From: Dokdonia pacifica
GTDB taxonomy: Bacteria > Bacteroidota > Bacteroidia > Flavobacteriales > Flavobacteriaceae
Direction: 5' to 3'
DNA: 64,000 bases
NCBI RefSeq assembly: GCF_900188275.1
Contig: NZ_FZNY01000008.1
Span: 1 to 64,000 of the forward strand
Each line of letters begins with the position of its first letter. Position 1 is the first letter of the stretch. This document shows positions 46,918-57,402 of this stretch, one piece after another. The notes below the pieces were generated by a model. It was not told where the DNA came from. It did not search any database and worked only from the letters and a program-made list of their open reading frames with translations. The position numbers and the translations under genes are program-made.

Positions 46918-49900
46918 CTACTCTTCTAGACGAATGTCTAGTCCAAGTCCTTTAAGCTCGTGCATCAATACGTTGAAAGATTCTGGTAAACCTGGCTCTG
47001 GCATAGGCTCTCCTTTTACAATACTTTCATACGTTTTTGCTCTACCGATTACATCATCAGACTTCACTGTTAAGATCTCACGTAAGGTACTTGATGCTCC
47101 ATAAGCCTCAAGAGCCCATACTTCCATCTCTCCAAAACGCTGACCTCCAAATTGTGCTTTACCTCCAAGAGGTTGCTGAGTAATTAACGAGTATGGACCG
47201 ATAGAACGTGCGTGCATCTTATCATCTACCATATGTCCTAGTTTTAACATATAGATCACACCTACAGTTGCTGGTTGATCAAAACGATCTCCAGTACCAC
47301 CATCATATAAGTATGTATGACCAAAACGAGGAATTCCAGCTTCATCAGTTAATGCATTAATTTCATCAAGAGAAGCTCCATCAAAAATAGGTGTTGCATA
47401 AGTCTTACCTAATTTTTGACCTGCCCATCCAAGAACCGTCTCATATATCTGTCCGATATTCATACGAGAAGGTACCCCTAATGGATTTAATACAATATCT
47501 ACTGGTGTTCCGTCTTCTAAGAAAGGCATATCCTCCTGACGAACAATACGAGCAACAATACCTTTGTTACCGTGACGTCCTGCCATTTTATCTCCTACTT
47601 TTAGTTTACGCTTTTTAGCAATGTAAACTTTAGCAAGCTTGATAATTCCTGAAGGAAGCTCATCTCCAACTGAGATCGTAAATTTCTCACGACGAAGATT
47701 TCCTTGAAGATCATTTTCTTTAATCTTATAATTGTGAAGTAAATCTGCAACAAGTGTATTAGTTGCATCATCTGTAGTCCAAACTCCTTGTGTAAGGTGT
47801 GTGTAATCTTCTACAGAATTTAACATCTTAAGAGTATATTTCTTTCCTTTTGGAAGTACTTCTTCCCCTAGGTCATTCATTACTCCCTGTGCAGTTTTAC
47901 CATTTACAAGCTTGAATAATTTATCAATTAATGTAGCCTGTAATTCATCAAATTTCACATCGTATTGAGATTCAAGTACAGCGATATCCTCTTTGTCTTT
48001 AGCTCTCTTACGTTTATCTTTTATAGCTCTTGCAAATAACTTTTTGTTAATTACAACTCCGTGAAGTGATGGTGATGCTTTTAATGAAGCATCTTTTACA
48101 TCTCCTGCTTTATCTCCAAAGATAGCGCGAAGTAATTTTTCTTCTGGTGTAGGATCAGATTCTCCTTTTGGAGTAATCTTACCTATTAATATATCTCCAG
48201 GTTTTACTTCGGCACCAATACGAATCATTCCATTTTCATCAAGGTCTTTTGTAGCCTCTTCAGAAACATTAGGAATATCATTAGTTAACTCTTCATTACC
48301 TAATTTTGTATCACGTACATCTAAAGAATACTCATCAATATGGATAGATGTAAAAATATCATCACGAACTACCTTTTCAGAAATCACGATTGCATCCTCA
48401 AAGTTATACCCTTTCCAAGGCATAAAGGCTACTTTCATATTTCGTCCAAGAGCTAGTTCTCCATTTTCTGTAGCATACCCTTGAGATAATACTTGTCCTC
48501 TATATACACGATCACCTTTCCTTACAATAGGTTTAAGGTTGATACTTGTACTTTGGTTTGTCTTACGGAATTTAATAAGATTGTACGATTTGATATCATC
48601 ATCAAAACTTACAAGCTTTTCATCTTCTGTACGATCGTAACGTATATCAATTCTATTAGCATCTACATACTCAACAGTTCCATTACCTTCTGCATTAATT
48701 AAAACTCGAGAATCTGTAGCTACTTGACGTTCAAGACCTGTTCCAACAATAGGAGCATCAGCTCTTAATAATGGAACTGCTTGACGCATCATGTTTGACC
48801 CCATCAATGCACGGTTTGCATCATCATGTTCCAAGAAAGGAATTAATGATGCTGATATAGATGCAATTTGATTTGGAGATACATCGGCATAATGTACTTC
48901 AGATTTTTCAACCACAGGGAAATCACCTTCTTGACGAGCAATTACCTTATCTAATTCAATAGTACCGTCATCATTCATAGGATTATTTGCTTGCGCAATT
49001 AACATTCCTTCTTCTTCTTCAGCACTTAAGTATCTAGGTTCTGTAGTTAAGTCTATTTTTCCATTTTCTACTTTACGATATGGCGTCTCTATGAATCCCA
49101 TACTGTTCACTTTTGCATATACAGAAAGTGAAGAGATCAGACCAATGTTTGGTCCTTCTGGTGTTTCAATAGGACATAAACGACCGTAATGTGTGTAATG
49201 AACATCACGTACCTCAAATCCTGCACGCTCACGAGATAAACCTCCTGGTCCAAGTGCAGACAAACGACGTTTATGAGTAATCTCAGCTAGTGGATTGGTT
49301 TGATCCATAAATTGAGATAACTGGTTTGTACCAAAGAAAGAATTAATTACAGAAGACAACGTCTTTGCATTAATCAAATCTATTGGAGTAAAGACCTCGT
49401 TATCACGAACGTTCATACGCTCTCTAATGGTACGAGCCATACGAGCAAGACCTACACCAAATTGTGCAGATAATTGTTCACCTACGGTACGAACACGTCT
49501 ATTAGAAAGGTGATCAATATCATCAATCTCTGCTTTTGAGTTAATTAACTCAATAAGATATTTGATGATTGTAATGATATCTTCTTTTGTTAGAACTTGC
49601 TTATCCATATCGATATCAAGTCCTAATTTTTTATTCATTCTGTAACGACCTACTTCACCTAAGTTGTAACGTTGATCAGAGAAGAATAATTTGTCAATAA
49701 TACCACGTGCTGTTTCCTCATCTGGCGGTTCTGCATTACGTAATTGACGATATATATGTTCTACAGCTTCTTTTTCAGAGTTTGTAGGATCTTTTTGAAG
49801 CGTATTATGAATAATAGCATAATCTGCTTGTTGATTGTCTTCTTTATGTAAAAGAATTGTTTTGGTTCCTGCCTCTACAATTTCTTCAATGTGTTCTTTC

Positions 49901-50736
49901 TCTAGTATCGTATCACGATCTAAAACAATCTCATTACGCTCTATAGATACAACTTCTCCTGTATCTTCATCAACAAAATCTTCATGCCATGTATTCAATA
50001 CACGAGCAGCAAGTTTTCGTCCTAAATATTTTTTAAGTCCGGTTTTAGAAACTTTAACCTCTTCTGCAAGATCAAAAATTTCAAGGATATCTTTATCTCT
50101 TTCAAAACCAATAGCACGGAAAAGTGTTGTTACAGGTAATTTTTTCTTACGATCAATATATGCATACATTACACTATTGATATCTGTAGCAAATTCTATC
50201 CAAGAACCTTTAAAAGGTATTACTCTGGCAGAATAAAGTTTTGTTCCATTAGCATGGAAAGATTGTCCAAAAAATACGCCTGGTGAACGGTGTAATTGAG
50301 AAACTACAACACGTTCTGCCCCATTAATAACAAACGTACCGCTAGGAGTCATGTAAGGAATTGTACCTAAATATACATCTTGTACAATGGTTTCAAAATC
50401 TTCATGCTCTTCATCTGTACAATATAATTTTAGACGTGCTTTTAAAGGCACACTATATGTAAGACCTCTTTCTATACACTCTTGTATAGAATATCTTGGC
50501 GGGTCTACAAAATAGTCTAAAAATTCTAGTACAAAGTTATTACGGGTATCTGTAATAGGAAAGTTCTCAAGGAAAGTATTGTAAAGACCTTCATCACCTC
50601 TTTCATCTGGTTTTGTCTCCAATTGAAAGAAATCTTGAAAGGATTTTACTTGAATATCCAAGAAATCTGGATAATCAGGTCTATTCTTTACCGATGAGAA
50701 ACTAATTCTTTCTGCTTGTTTTGCATCTTGCATCAT
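46918..50736 (-). CDS. rpoB: RNA polymerase subunit beta
   Basis: A 1272-residue beta subunit from ATG 50736 (a TTG one codon earlier is also in frame). Rifampicin cluster I ([36 protein letters not shown]) carries Asp, His and Ser at the positions altered in resistant strains, so a sensitive form is expected. Sequence is uninterrupted and without repeats. The 5' spacer after rplL contains a large hairpin at 50865-50911. Confidence 0.98.
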   Translation of the reverse strand: MMQDAKQAERISFSSVKNRPDYPDFLDIQVKSFQDFFQLETKPDERGDEGLYNTFLENFPITDTRNNFVLEFLDYFVDPPRYSIQECIERGLTYSVPLKARLKLYCTDEEHEDFETIVQDVYLGTIPYMTPSGTFVINGAERVVVSQLHRSPGVFFGQSFHANGTKLYSARVIPFKGSWIEFATDINSVMYAYIDRKKKLPVTTLFRAIGFERDKDILEIFDLAEEVKVSKTGLKKYLGRKLAARVLNTWHEDFVDEDTGEVVSIERNEIVLDRDTILEKEHIEEIVEAGTKTILLHKEDNQQADYAIIHNTLQKDPTNSEKEAVEHIYRQLRNAEPPDEETARGIIDKLFFSDQRYNLGEVGRYRMNKKLGLDIDMDKQVLTKEDIITIIKYLIELINSKAEIDDIDHLSNRRVRTVGEQLSAQFGVGLARMARTIRERMNVRDNEVFTPIDLINAKTLSSVINSFFGTNQLSQFMDQTNPLAEITHKRRLSALGPGGLSRERAGFEVRDVHYTHYGRLCPIETPEGPNIGLISSLSVYAKVNSMGFIETPYRKVENGKIDLTTEPRYLSAEEEEGMLIAQANNPMNDDGTIELDKVIARQEGDFPVVEKSEVHYADVSPNQIASISASLIPFLEHDDANRALMGSNMMRQAVPLLRADAPIVGTGLERQVATDSRVLINAEGNGTVEYVDANRIDIRYDRTEDEKLVSFDDDIKSYNLIKFRKTNQSTSINLKPIVRKGDRVYRGQVLSQGYATENGELALGRNMKVAFMPWKGYNFEDAIVISEKVVRDDIFTSIHIDEYSLDVRDTKLGNEELTNDIPNVSEEATKDLDENGMIRIGAEVKPGDILIGKITPKGESDPTPEEKLLRAIFGDKAGDVKDASLKASPSLHGVVINKKLFARAIKDKRKRAKDKEDIAVLESQYDVKFDELQATLIDKLFKLVNGKTAQGVMNDLGEEVLPKGKKYTLKMLNSVEDYTHLTQGVWTTDDATNTLVADLLHNYKIKENDLQGNLRREKFTISVGDELPSGIIKLAKVYIAKKRKLKVGDKMAGRHGNKGIVARIVRQEDMPFLEDGTPVDIVLNPLGVPSRMNIGQIYETVLGWAGQKLGKTYATPIFDGASLDEINALTDEAGIPRFGHTYLYDGGTGDRFDQPATVGVIYMLKLGHMVDDKMHARSIGPYSLITQQPLGGKAQFGGQRFGEMEVWALEAYGASSTLREILTVKSDDVIGRAKTYESIVKGEPMPEPGLPESFNVLMHELKGLGLDIRLEE

Positions 50737-50864
50737 CAACGAACGGAATTTGATTAGAAACTAGATTTACTGTTGGGGTAAATCAATTTTTGATTTTAAA
50801 ACTTAAGACATTAAAATCATAAAACGTCTTTGTTACAGTATCGTAACCTATATATACGACAAAT

Positions 50865-50911
50865 GGTTTAGGTCAAATTATGCTTTTATACAAGCACAAC
50901 AGACCTAAACC
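50865..50911 (-). promoter_or_regulatory. Stem-loop in the rplL-rpoB spacer
   Basis: Arms GGTTTAGGTC (50865-50874) and GACCTAAACC (50902-50911) form a perfect ten-base stem; inside is a smaller helix TGCTT/AAGCA (50881-50885, 50892-50896). It lies 23 bases after the rplL stop and lacks a T run. The E. coli spacer at the same place has an attenuator and an RNase III site, so processing or attenuation is plausible. Confidence 0.6.
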
Positions 50912-50933
50912 TTTATGTCTTTATTGTAAGAGC

Positions 50934-51308
50934 TTACTTAAGCTCAACTTCAGCTCCTGCCTCTTCTAATTGAGCTTTAAGTGCTTCAGCTTCATCTTTA
51001 GCTACACCTTCTTTGATTGGAGATGGAGCGTTATCAACTAACTCTTTTGCATCTTTAAGACCAGCACCAGTTAATTCTTTAACTAGTTTTACAACTGCTA
51101 ATTTAGATCCACCAGCTGCTTTAAGGATTACGTCAAATTCTGACTTTTCCTCAGCGGCTTCACCTCCACCAGCACCACCAGCAGCAACAGCTACAGCTGC
51201 AGCAGCAGGCTCGATACCATACTCGTCTTTTAATATAGTAGCTAACTCGTTTACTTCTTTTACTGTAAGGTTAACTAATTGTTCTGCGAATTCTTTTAAA
51301 TCTGCCAT
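50934..51308 (-). CDS. rplL: Ribosomal protein bL12
   Basis: A 124-residue L7/L12, the stalk protein that recruits translation GTPases. N-terminal dimerisation helix ([22 protein letters not shown]), an Ala/Gly-rich hinge (35-55) and the acidic C-terminal domain with [20 protein letters not shown]. It follows rplJ after 59 bases. Confidence 0.97.
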   Translation of the reverse strand: MADLKEFAEQLVNLTVKEVNELATILKDEYGIEPAAAAVAVAAGGAGGGEAAEEKSEFDVILKAAGGSKLAVVKLVKELTGAGLKDAKELVDNAPSPIKEGVAKDEAEALKAQLEEAGAEVELK

Positions 51309-51367
51309 TTTCTATCGTTTTAAAAAAAAATAATCTTAATTATATAATTGTTAATAGTGCGTACTGC

Positions 51368-51889
51368 TTAACCTTCCTTTTCTGAAAGGGTTTTGATAAT
51401 ACCAGCGATTGTACCTCCCCCTGATTTAAGAGCGCTAATAACGTTCTTAGCTGGAGATTGAAGTAATCCAACGATTTCTCCAATAAGTTCTTCTCTCGAC
51501 TTGATATCTACCAGTGCATCCAGTTGGTCATCTCCAACATAGATTGCTTCTTCTATAAATGCTCCCTTTAATAAAGGCTTTTCAGATTTCTTACGAAATT
51601 CTTTAATTACTTTAGCTGGTGCATTACCCGTCTCAGATAACATAATTGCAGTATTTCCTTTTAAAACTTCTGGAAGTTCTGCAAAATCTTTATCTGATGC
51701 ATCCATTGCTTTTGAAAGCAATGTATTTTTAACTACAGCTAGTTTCACTCCTGCTTTAAAACATGCACGACGTAAATTTGAAGTCGTACCTGCATCAAGA
51801 CCAGAGATATCAGCTAGGTATATATTAGTGCTATCTGCTAGTTGTGTAGTTAAATTTTCTATTACTATTGATTTTTCTTCTCTTGTCAT
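51368..51889 (-). CDS. rplJ: Ribosomal protein uL10
   Basis: A 173-residue L10, which anchors the L12 dimers on the large subunit. TTSNLRRACFKAGVKLAVVKNTL and GNTAIMLSETGNAPAKVIKEF are family features. In many bacteria L10-L12 represses its own message through the leader; the ten-base gap to rplA leaves the leader within the rplA coding end. Confidence 0.96.
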   Translation of the reverse strand: MTREEKSIVIENLTTQLADSTNIYLADISGLDAGTTSNLRRACFKAGVKLAVVKNTLLSKAMDASDKDFAELPEVLKGNTAIMLSETGNAPAKVIKEFRKKSEKPLLKGAFIEEAIYVGDDQLDALVDIKSREELIGEIVGLLQSPAKNVISALKSGGGTIAGIIKTLSEKEG

Positions 51890-51899
51890 AATTTCTAAT

Positions 51900-52595
51900 T
51901 TAACTAGCGTAACCTTTAGAATCTACCTCAATCCCAGGACTCATTGTACTAGACATGAAGATACTCTTAATGTATACCCCTTTTGCTGTAGTAGGTTTTA
52001 ATTTCACTAACGTAGTAAGTAATTCTTTTGCATTACCTGCAATTTTATCAGCATCAAATGATGCTTTACCTACAGATGCGTGTACAATACCTGTTTTATC
52101 AACTTTAAAGTCAATCTTACCTGCTTTTACATCTGAAACTGCTTTAGATATATCCATAGTTACCGTACCTGTTTTTGGATTAGGCATTAAACCACGTGGT
52201 CCAAGAACACGTCCTAATGGTCCTAATTTACCCATTACACTAGGCATTGTAATAATAACATCTACGTCTGTCCAACCACCTTTGATTTTATCAAGGTACT
52301 CATCAAGACCAACATAATCTGCACCAGCTGCTTTCGCATCTGCCTCTTTATCAGGAGTAACAAGTGCAAGCACTTTTACATCCTTACCAGTTCCATGAGG
52401 TAATGTAACTACACCACGAACCATCTGGTTTGCTTTACGAGGATCTACATTAAGACGTACAGCAATATCTACGGAAGCATCGAAATTTACGTTGCTTACT
52501 TCTTTTATTAAAGCAGAAGCATCATCCAGACTGTATGCTTTTCCAGCTTCAATCTTTCCTTGATTCTCTTTTTGCTTTTTTGTTAATTTTGCCAT
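51900..52595 (-). CDS. rplA: Ribosomal protein uL1
   Basis: A 231-residue L1 of the mobile stalk. Motifs [35 protein letters not shown] and [15 protein letters not shown] are conserved. L1 is known to repress the rplK-rplA message elsewhere. It begins 20 bases after rplK. Confidence 0.97.
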   Translation of the reverse strand: MAKLTKKQKENQGKIEAGKAYSLDDASALIKEVSNVNFDASVDIAVRLNVDPRKANQMVRGVVTLPHGTGKDVKVLALVTPDKEADAKAAGADYVGLDEYLDKIKGGWTDVDVIITMPSVMGKLGPLGRVLGPRGLMPNPKTGTVTMDISKAVSDVKAGKIDFKVDKTGIVHASVGKASFDADKIAGNAKELLTTLVKLKPTTAKGVYIKSIFMSSTMSPGIEVDSKGYAS

Positions 52596-52615
52596 TTTAA
52601 TTTTCTTTTTGGATG

Positions 52616-53056
52616 TTAAGCTGGAGCATCTCCACCTTTAACCGTAATACCCATTGATCTTGCAGTACCAGCAACCATTTTCATAGCGCTATCAATTGTA
52701 AATGCATTTAAATCAGGCATTTTATCTTCTGCAATTGCTCTAACTTGATCCCAAGTTACTTTTGCAACTTTTTTACGGTTAGGTTCACCTGAACCACCTT
52801 TTACTTTAGCTGCTTCCATTAATTGAACTGCTGCTGGTGGAGTTTTAATTACAAAGTCGAAAGACTTATCTCCATAAACAGTAATAACAACAGGAAGTAC
52901 TTTACCGGCTTTATCTTGTGTTCTAGCATTAAACTGCTTACAGAACTCCATTATATTTACTCCGGCCGCACCTAAAGCAGGTCCTACTGGTGGAGAAGGG
53001 TTTGCAGCGCCTCCTCGTACTTGTAACTTTACAACCTTACTTACTTCTTTTGCCAT
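52616..53056 (-). CDS. rplK: Ribosomal protein uL11
   Basis: A 146-residue L11 that binds the GTPase-associated rRNA. N-terminal [38 protein letters not shown] is characteristic. Follows nusG after 82 bases. Confidence 0.97.
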   Translation of the reverse strand: MAKEVSKVVKLQVRGGAANPSPPVGPALGAAGVNIMEFCKQFNARTQDKAGKVLPVVITVYGDKSFDFVIKTPPAAVQLMEAAKVKGGSGEPNRKKVAKVTWDQVRAIAEDKMPDLNAFTIDSAMKMVAGTARSMGITVKGGDAPA

Positions 53057-53138
53057 TTTTCAAAATTTAACTTTGACTTGTTCTTAGAGTTGGAAGCAAT
53101 AGAACAAAATCCAAAATATTAGCGTAACACTTAATTAT

Positions 53139-53693
53139 TTATACTTTTTCTACTTGCATGTAGCTTAATTCTAGCGGCGTCTTTCTTCCAAATATCTTCA
53201 CCATCACCTCTAGTTTACGTTTTTCTTCGTTCACCTTTTCAACAGTTCCATTAAAACCATTAAAAGGCCCATCAATTACCTTGATAGTTTCACCTACCGT
53301 ATATGGTATTGCTACATTATCTTGTTTTACAGATAGCTCATCTACTTTACCAAGCATACGATTTACTTCTGCTTTTCGAAGTGGTACAGGATCACCTCCT
53401 TTAACCTCTCCTAAAAATCCAATAACCCCATTTATCGATTTAATAATATGAGGAATTTCTCCTCCTAAATGAGCTTTAACCATAATATAACCTGGAAAAT
53501 AAACTCTTTCTTTGTTTATCTTCTTTCCATTACGGATTTGGATTACTTTTTCAGTAGGAACTAAAACCTCTTCTATATAATCCTCAAGATTAAGCCTACC
53601 TATCTCTTGTTCTATATAAGCTTTAATCTTATTTTCTTGACCACTAACGGCCCTTACTACATACCAATGTTTGGTGTTGTTTGTTTTAGCCAT
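53139..53693 (-). CDS. nusG: Transcription elongation factor NusG
   Basis: A 184-residue NusG: NGN domain starting HWYVVRAVSGQENKIKAYIE and a KOW domain (GETIKVIDGPFNGFNGTVEKVNEEKRKLEV). It binds RNA polymerase next to the exit channel and links it to Rho and the ribosome. It begins nine bases after secE. Confidence 0.96.
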   Translation of the reverse strand: MAKTNNTKHWYVVRAVSGQENKIKAYIEQEIGRLNLEDYIEEVLVPTEKVIQIRNGKKINKERVYFPGYIMVKAHLGGEIPHIIKSINGVIGFLGEVKGGDPVPLRKAEVNRMLGKVDELSVKQDNVAIPYTVGETIKVIDGPFNGFNGTVEKVNEEKRKLEVMVKIFGRKTPLELSYMQVEKV

Positions 53694-53702
53694 AGTTAAA
53701 AA

Positions 53703-53903
53703 TTAAGCGCCTACCACGTTTTCAAAGTACAGCTTGATTACATTACTAAATACAGAATCAACACCCCATATTGCTAAAGAGAATATAATCGAAAAAACAG
53801 CAACTACTACCATAAGACGCTGAGCCTCCGCAAGAGGAGTCCATGTCACATGATTCTTTAACTCGTTGTACGATTCCTGTATGTAATTTATAAATCCAGC
53901 CAT
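53703..53903 (-). CDS. secE: Preprotein translocase subunit SecE
   Basis: A 66-residue SecE with an amphipathic helix (YIQESYNELKNHVTWTPLAEAQ) and one membrane span (about residues 30-50). It is the single-span form, without the extra two helices of E. coli SecE. Confidence 0.93.
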   Translation of the reverse strand: MAGFINYIQESYNELKNHVTWTPLAEAQRLMVVVAVFSIIFSLAIWGVDSVFSNVIKLYFENVVGA

Positions 53904-53960
53904 AATTTTTTAGTTCTTATCATTAAAAGCAACAAACAATCATCTATTACTTTTTCCTAG

Positions 53961-54033
53961 CACGGGTTGAGAGACTCGAACTCCCGACACCTGGTTTTGG
54001 AGACCAGTGCTCTACCAACTGAGCTAAACCCGT
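53961..54033 (-). tRNA. trpT: tRNA-Trp (anticodon CCA)
   Basis: A 73-base cloverleaf: acceptor ACGGGTT with AACCCGT, T8 A9, D stem GCTC/GAGC, anticodon arm CTGGT-CTCCAAA-ACCAG giving CCA, T arm with GTTCGAG. Located between tuf and secE. CCA end not encoded. Confidence 0.97.
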
Positions 54034-54090
54034 ATAATTAATTAATCACAAAAAGGAGACTTAAACACAGACACCTTTTAAACAAAAGTC

Positions 54091-54118
54091 AAGGCGTTCC
54101 GAATAATCGGAACACCTT
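54091..54118 (-). terminator. Hairpin between tuf and tRNA-Trp
   Basis: AAGGCGTTCCGA (54091-54102) and TCGGAACACCTT (54107-54118) form a 12-base stem with one wobble and a four-base loop. The T run beyond is interrupted (TTTTGTTT), so it may be a partial terminator or a processing site before tRNA-Trp. Confidence 0.65.
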
Positions 54119-54145
54119 TACCTTTTTATAATTCACTTAAGAGTC

Positions 54146-55333
54146 TTAATCTAGGATTTCAGTCACCTGACCTGCACCTACAGTTCTACCTCCCTCACGG
54201 ATTGCAAAACGTAAACCTATATTTAATGCGATAGGTTGAATAAGCTCAACAGTAATTGTTAAGTTATCTCCAGGCATTACCATTTCAATTCCTTCTGGAA
54301 GCGCAATGTTTCCAGTTACGTCAGTTGTACGTACGTAGAACTGAGGACGGTAATTATTATGGAATGGAGTGTGACGTCCACCTTCTTCTTTTTTAAGGAT
54401 ATAAACCTCAGCTTTGAAGTTTTTATGAGGAGTTACAGATCCTGGCTTAGTAATTACCATACCACGAGAGATCTGAGTTTTCTCAATACCTCTTAATAAG
54501 ATTCCTGCATTATCTCCAGCTTCTCCTCTATCTAATATTTTACGGAACATTTCAATACCAGTAATAGTAGAAGTTAATTTCTCAGCTCCCATACCGATAA
54601 TCTCTACAGGATCTCCTGTATTTGCAACTCCAGTTTCAATACGACCTGTAGCAACAGTACCACGACCAGTAATAGAGAATACATCCTCGATAGGCATTAA
54701 GAAATCTTTATCTGTATCACGTAACGGCTCTTCAATCCAAGCATCAACTGCAGCCATAAGCTCCATAACTGTATCTACCCACTTTTGCTCATTGTTTAAA
54801 GCACCTAAAGCAGAACCAGCAATTACAGGACCATTATCACCATCATACTCATAGAAAGAAAGAAGTTCTCTAATTTCCATTTCTACTAGCTCAAGTAATT
54901 CATCATCATCAACCATATCCACTTTATTCATGAATACAACGATACGAGGAATACCTACCTGACGTCCAAGAAGGATATGCTCACGTGTTTGTGGCATAGG
55001 ACCATCTGTAGCAGCAACCACAAGAATAGCACCATCCATTTGAGCAGCTCCAGTTACCATGTTCTTTACGTAATCGGCGTGACCTGGACAGTCAACGTGC
55101 GCATAGTGACGGTTTGCAGTTGAGTACTCAACGTGTGAAGTATTAATAGTAATACCTCTTTCTTTTTCTTCAGGAGCATTATCGATAGAATCGAATGATC
55201 TCAGTTCTGATAAACCTGCGTTTGCAAGTACTGTAGTGATCGCAGCAGTAAGTGTAGTTTTACCGTGATCTACGTGCCCAATTGTACCGATATTTAAGTG
55301 CGGCTTCGAGCGGTCAAAAGTTTCCTTTGCCAT
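54146..55333 (-). CDS. tuf: Elongation factor Tu
   Basis: A 395-residue EF-Tu. G1 [21 protein letters not shown] and [10 protein letters not shown] are the GTPase motifs, and the last domains are complete. It brings aminoacyl-tRNA to the ribosome. It lies directly after four tRNA genes on the same strand, with no promoter of TAnnTTTG type of its own in the 107-base spacer, so it is probably read from the tRNA promoter. Confidence 0.98.
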   Translation of the reverse strand: MAKETFDRSKPHLNIGTIGHVDHGKTTLTAAITTVLANAGLSELRSFDSIDNAPEEKERGITINTSHVEYSTANRHYAHVDCPGHADYVKNMVTGAAQMDGAILVVAATDGPMPQTREHILLGRQVGIPRIVVFMNKVDMVDDDELLELVEMEIRELLSFYEYDGDNGPVIAGSALGALNNEQKWVDTVMELMAAVDAWIEEPLRDTDKDFLMPIEDVFSITGRGTVATGRIETGVANTGDPVEIIGMGAEKLTSTITGIEMFRKILDRGEAGDNAGILLRGIEKTQISRGMVITKPGSVTPHKNFKAEVYILKKEEGGRHTPFHNNYRPQFYVRTTDVTGNIALPEGIEMVMPGDNLTITVELIQPIALNIGLRFAIREGGRTVGAGQVTEILD

Positions 55334-55440
55334 GATTTAATATTTAATCTTAGTTATTATTAGTGTTTATTCTTTTTGATCGTTTTTATCTTTTGATTAA
55401 ACACAAAAGAGAGTATGACCAGCACTCTTATTTTTTTTTG

Positions 55441-55512
55441 AGCCAACGACGGGATTTGAACCCGTGGCCTCTTCCTTACCAAGGAAACGCTCTACCCCTG
55501 AGCTACGTCGGC
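55441..55512 (-). tRNA. tRNA-Thr (anticodon GGU)
   Basis: A 72-base cloverleaf: acceptor GCCGACG with CGTTGGC, T8 A9, anticodon arm TTTCC-TTGGTAA-GGAAG giving GGT. Last tRNA before tuf. Confidence 0.96.
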
Positions 55513-55520
55513 TAGTTTAC

Positions 55521-55534
55521 GCTTTCGCGAAAGC
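55521..55534. repeat. Palindromic repeat copy 13 (between tRNA genes)
   Basis: Perfect GCTTTCGCGAAAGC in the 43-base spacer between tRNA-Gly and tRNA-Thr(GGU), so it is part of the precursor transcript. Confidence 0.95.
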
Positions 55535-55555
55535 TCAATACCCAAAGGCATTTAG

Positions 55556-55628
55556 AGCGGGAGACCGGGTTCGAACCGGCGACATTCAGCTTGGAAGGCT
55601 GACGCTCTACCAACTGAGCTACTCCCGC
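55556..55628 (-). tRNA. tRNA-Gly (anticodon UCC)
   Basis: A 73-base cloverleaf: acceptor GCGGGAG with CTCCCGC, anticodon arm TCAGC-CTTCCAA-GCTGA giving TCC. Confidence 0.97.
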
Positions 55629-55763
55629 ATTTATTAATACTACATATAATAGTACTAAAAGGTTATTTTCAATATTTCAAAATAGATCACAAACAAAACA
55701 GCGCAGTGATACAAAAAATTTTCAAGTAAAAATGCAGTACATTTTTACTTGAAAATAGTAGTG

Positions 55764-55845
55764 TGGGGAGAGCAGGATTCGAACCTGCGAAGTTAAAAAC
55801 AACGGAGTTACAGTCCGTCCTCGTTGGCCGCTTGAGTATCTCCCC
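55764..55845 (-). tRNA. tRNA-Tyr (anticodon GUA)
   Basis: An 82-base class II tRNA with a long variable arm: acceptor GGGGAGA with TCTCCCC, anticodon arm ACGGA-CTGTAAC-TCCGT giving GTA. Confidence 0.97.
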
Positions 55846-55933
55846 TTCTTATCAATTTTTCGGATGCAAAAGTATGCATTTTAAATCGATAATAAACAAT
55901 AATTTTAAAGAACTTTTTTAATCTTTTATTTTG

Positions 55934-56007
55934 AGCCGATGGAGGGACTCGAACCCACGACCTGCTGATTACAAATCAGCTGCTCTAGCCAGCTGAGCTA
56001 CATCGGC
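55934..56007 (-). tRNA. tRNA-Thr (anticodon UGU)
   Basis: A 74-base cloverleaf: acceptor GCCGATG with CATCGGC, anticodon arm GCTGA-TTTGTAA-TCAGC giving TGT. First gene after the promoter of the tRNA-tuf block. Confidence 0.97.
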
Positions 56008-56035
56008 TTTTTAACTTTCAATATCTTTAATGAGA

Positions 56036-56066
56036 CATAAAAAAAGTCCGTTATTTCTAACGGACT
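56036..56066 (-). terminator. Terminator of hpf overlapping the start of the tRNA transcript
   Basis: AGTCCGTTA (56045-56053) and TAACGGACT (56058-56066) form a nine-base stem with a TTTC loop and seven Ts on the minus strand. The promoter of the tRNA-tuf block ends two bases upstream of its first arm. Confidence 0.85.
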
Positions 56067-56067
56067 G

Positions 56068-56097
56068 CAAATGTAGACAATTTTAATATCTAACAAA
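56068..56097 (-). promoter_or_regulatory. Promoter of the tRNA-tuf block
   Basis: On the minus strand TTTG (56094-56097), an 18-base spacer and TACATTTG (56068-56075). The expected start near 56062 lies inside the first arm of the hpf terminator. Confidence 0.7.
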
Positions 56098-56115
56098 ACA
56101 TTTTATTTATTTTTT

Positions 56116-56421
56116 TTACGCAATTCTAGCTCTTAATTTTTCTTTTCTTTTTTTAAGCACTCTTTCAAGCGATTGCACGCATACATCCGTCCCTTCTTCA
56201 AAAGATTTTGTGTTCTTTTTTACAATAAACTCGTCACCGGGGACACTTATCAATACTTCTACAATTTTATTTTCAGGTTTATTATTAGGTTCTAGCTTCA
56301 AAAATACATCTGCGTGTATTATCTTATCATAAAATTGCTCTAACTTATTTAACTTCTTCTCGATAAATTCAATCAATTTTACATCTGGGTCAAATTGTGG
56401 TGCTTCAACAGTTACTTTCAT
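56116..56421 (-). CDS. hpf: Ribosome hibernation factor (HPF/YfiA family, short form)
   Basis: A 101-residue HPF/YfiA protein: MKVTVEAPQFDPDVKLIEFIEKKLNKLEQFYD then VFLKLEPNNKPENKIVEVLISVPGDEFIVKKNTKSFEEGTD. Short HPF binds the 30S mRNA channel and silences ribosomes in stationary phase; the long form's C-terminal dimerisation domain is absent. It lies between the xerC-like gene (63 bases upstream) and the tRNA block. Confidence 0.92.
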   Translation of the reverse strand: MKVTVEAPQFDPDVKLIEFIEKKLNKLEQFYDKIIHADVFLKLEPNNKPENKIVEVLISVPGDEFIVKKNTKSFEEGTDVCVQSLERVLKKRKEKLRARIA

Positions 56422-56483
56422 ATGCCACTATATTTTAAGGGTTAGAACTTGGTAGTACTACTACCATACTTTGGCAAACAAAA

Positions 56484-57374
56484 TCACTTCTTATTTCGAG
56501 GATGCGCATTATTATAGACGTTGCGCAATGTTTTAATACTATTATGTGTATAAACTTGCGTAGAAGCTAAACTTGCATGGCCCAACAAATCTTTTACAGT
56601 ATTTAAATCGGCGCCTTGGTTAAGCAAGTGGGTAGCAAAAGAATGTCTAATAATATGAGGACTCTTCTTGATTTTGTTTGACGTCTTACTAAAATAGCGA
56701 TTTATTATTCTATAAACAAGTGTATCATACAATTTAACGCCCTTCTTTGTGATAAGTAATGGAGCATCATTCATATTTTGAGAAATCTCATTTCGCTTTT
56801 CTAAATACTTAGAAACTGTCTTACAAACATTAGGCAACAAAGGCATGATTCGCTCTTTGTTGCGTTTACCCACTACTCGGATTGTTTTTTGAGAAACATC
56901 TACACTACCTATTGTGAGACTAATGAGCTCTGCTCGTCTCATTCCTGTTCCATACAACAACTCTAACAGCAAGAGATCACGTACTGATTCAAAATCATTA
57001 GAAACAGTTAATAGGTCAAATACTCCAGACACTTCTTTTTCAGAAAAAGGAATTTGAAGTTTTTTTGAAGTTTTTAAGGCTTTATGCTTTACCAAAGGAG
57101 ACACCTTAAGTACTTCTATTTTCACAAGAAATTTATAGAACGATTTTAACGACGAAACCTTTCTATTAACACTCCTATTAGAAACCCCTTCATCTACAAG
57201 CGATACTATCCAACTTCGTATTTGGTTATAATGTATTGTTTGAAGTTCTGTTTGATCATAATTTGCTTTCGCGAAAGCAATAAAAACCTCAATATCTTTT
57301 TGATAAGCTAAGATCGTATGTTTACTATACTTCTTTTCTAATGTAAGATAATCTATAAAAGCATCGAGATACAT
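56484..57374 (-). CDS. Tyrosine recombinase, XerC/XerD type
   Basis: A 296-residue recombinase: N-terminal SAM-like DNA-binding domain (1-85) and catalytic domain with Arg146 (GTGMRRAEL), Lys170, His240 and Arg243 (HIIRHSFATHL), His266 (LLGHAS) and nucleophile Tyr275. It should act on the dif site in chromosome dimer resolution, as Xer proteins of this size do; location in the core genome beside rpsU and hpf is usual in flavobacteria. The palindromic repeat at 57265 encodes AFAKA (33-37) in a helix of the N-terminal domain. Confidence 0.9.
   Translation of the reverse strand: MYLDAFIDYLTLEKKYSKHTILAYQKDIEVFIAFAKANYDQTELQTIHYNQIRSWIVSLVDEGVSNRSVNRKVSSLKSFYKFLVKIEVLKVSPLVKHKALKTSKKLQIPFSEKEVSGVFDLLTVSNDFESVRDLLLLELLYGTGMRRAELISLTIGSVDVSQKTIRVVGKRNKERIMPLLPNVCKTVSKYLEKRNEISQNMNDAPLLITKKGVKLYDTLVYRIINRYFSKTSNKIKKSPHIIRHSFATHLLNQGADLNTVKDLLGHASLASTQVYTHNSIKTLRNVYNNAHPRNKK
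57265..57278. repeat. Palindromic repeat copy 14 (coding)
   Basis: Perfect GCTTTCGCGAAAGC, extended to 18 bases (57263-57280) by TT and AA, in the recombinase gene, read as AFAKA. Confidence 0.95.
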
Positions 57375-57402
57375 ATTCTACAATAAGCGTTCTTTAAAGG
57401 AA

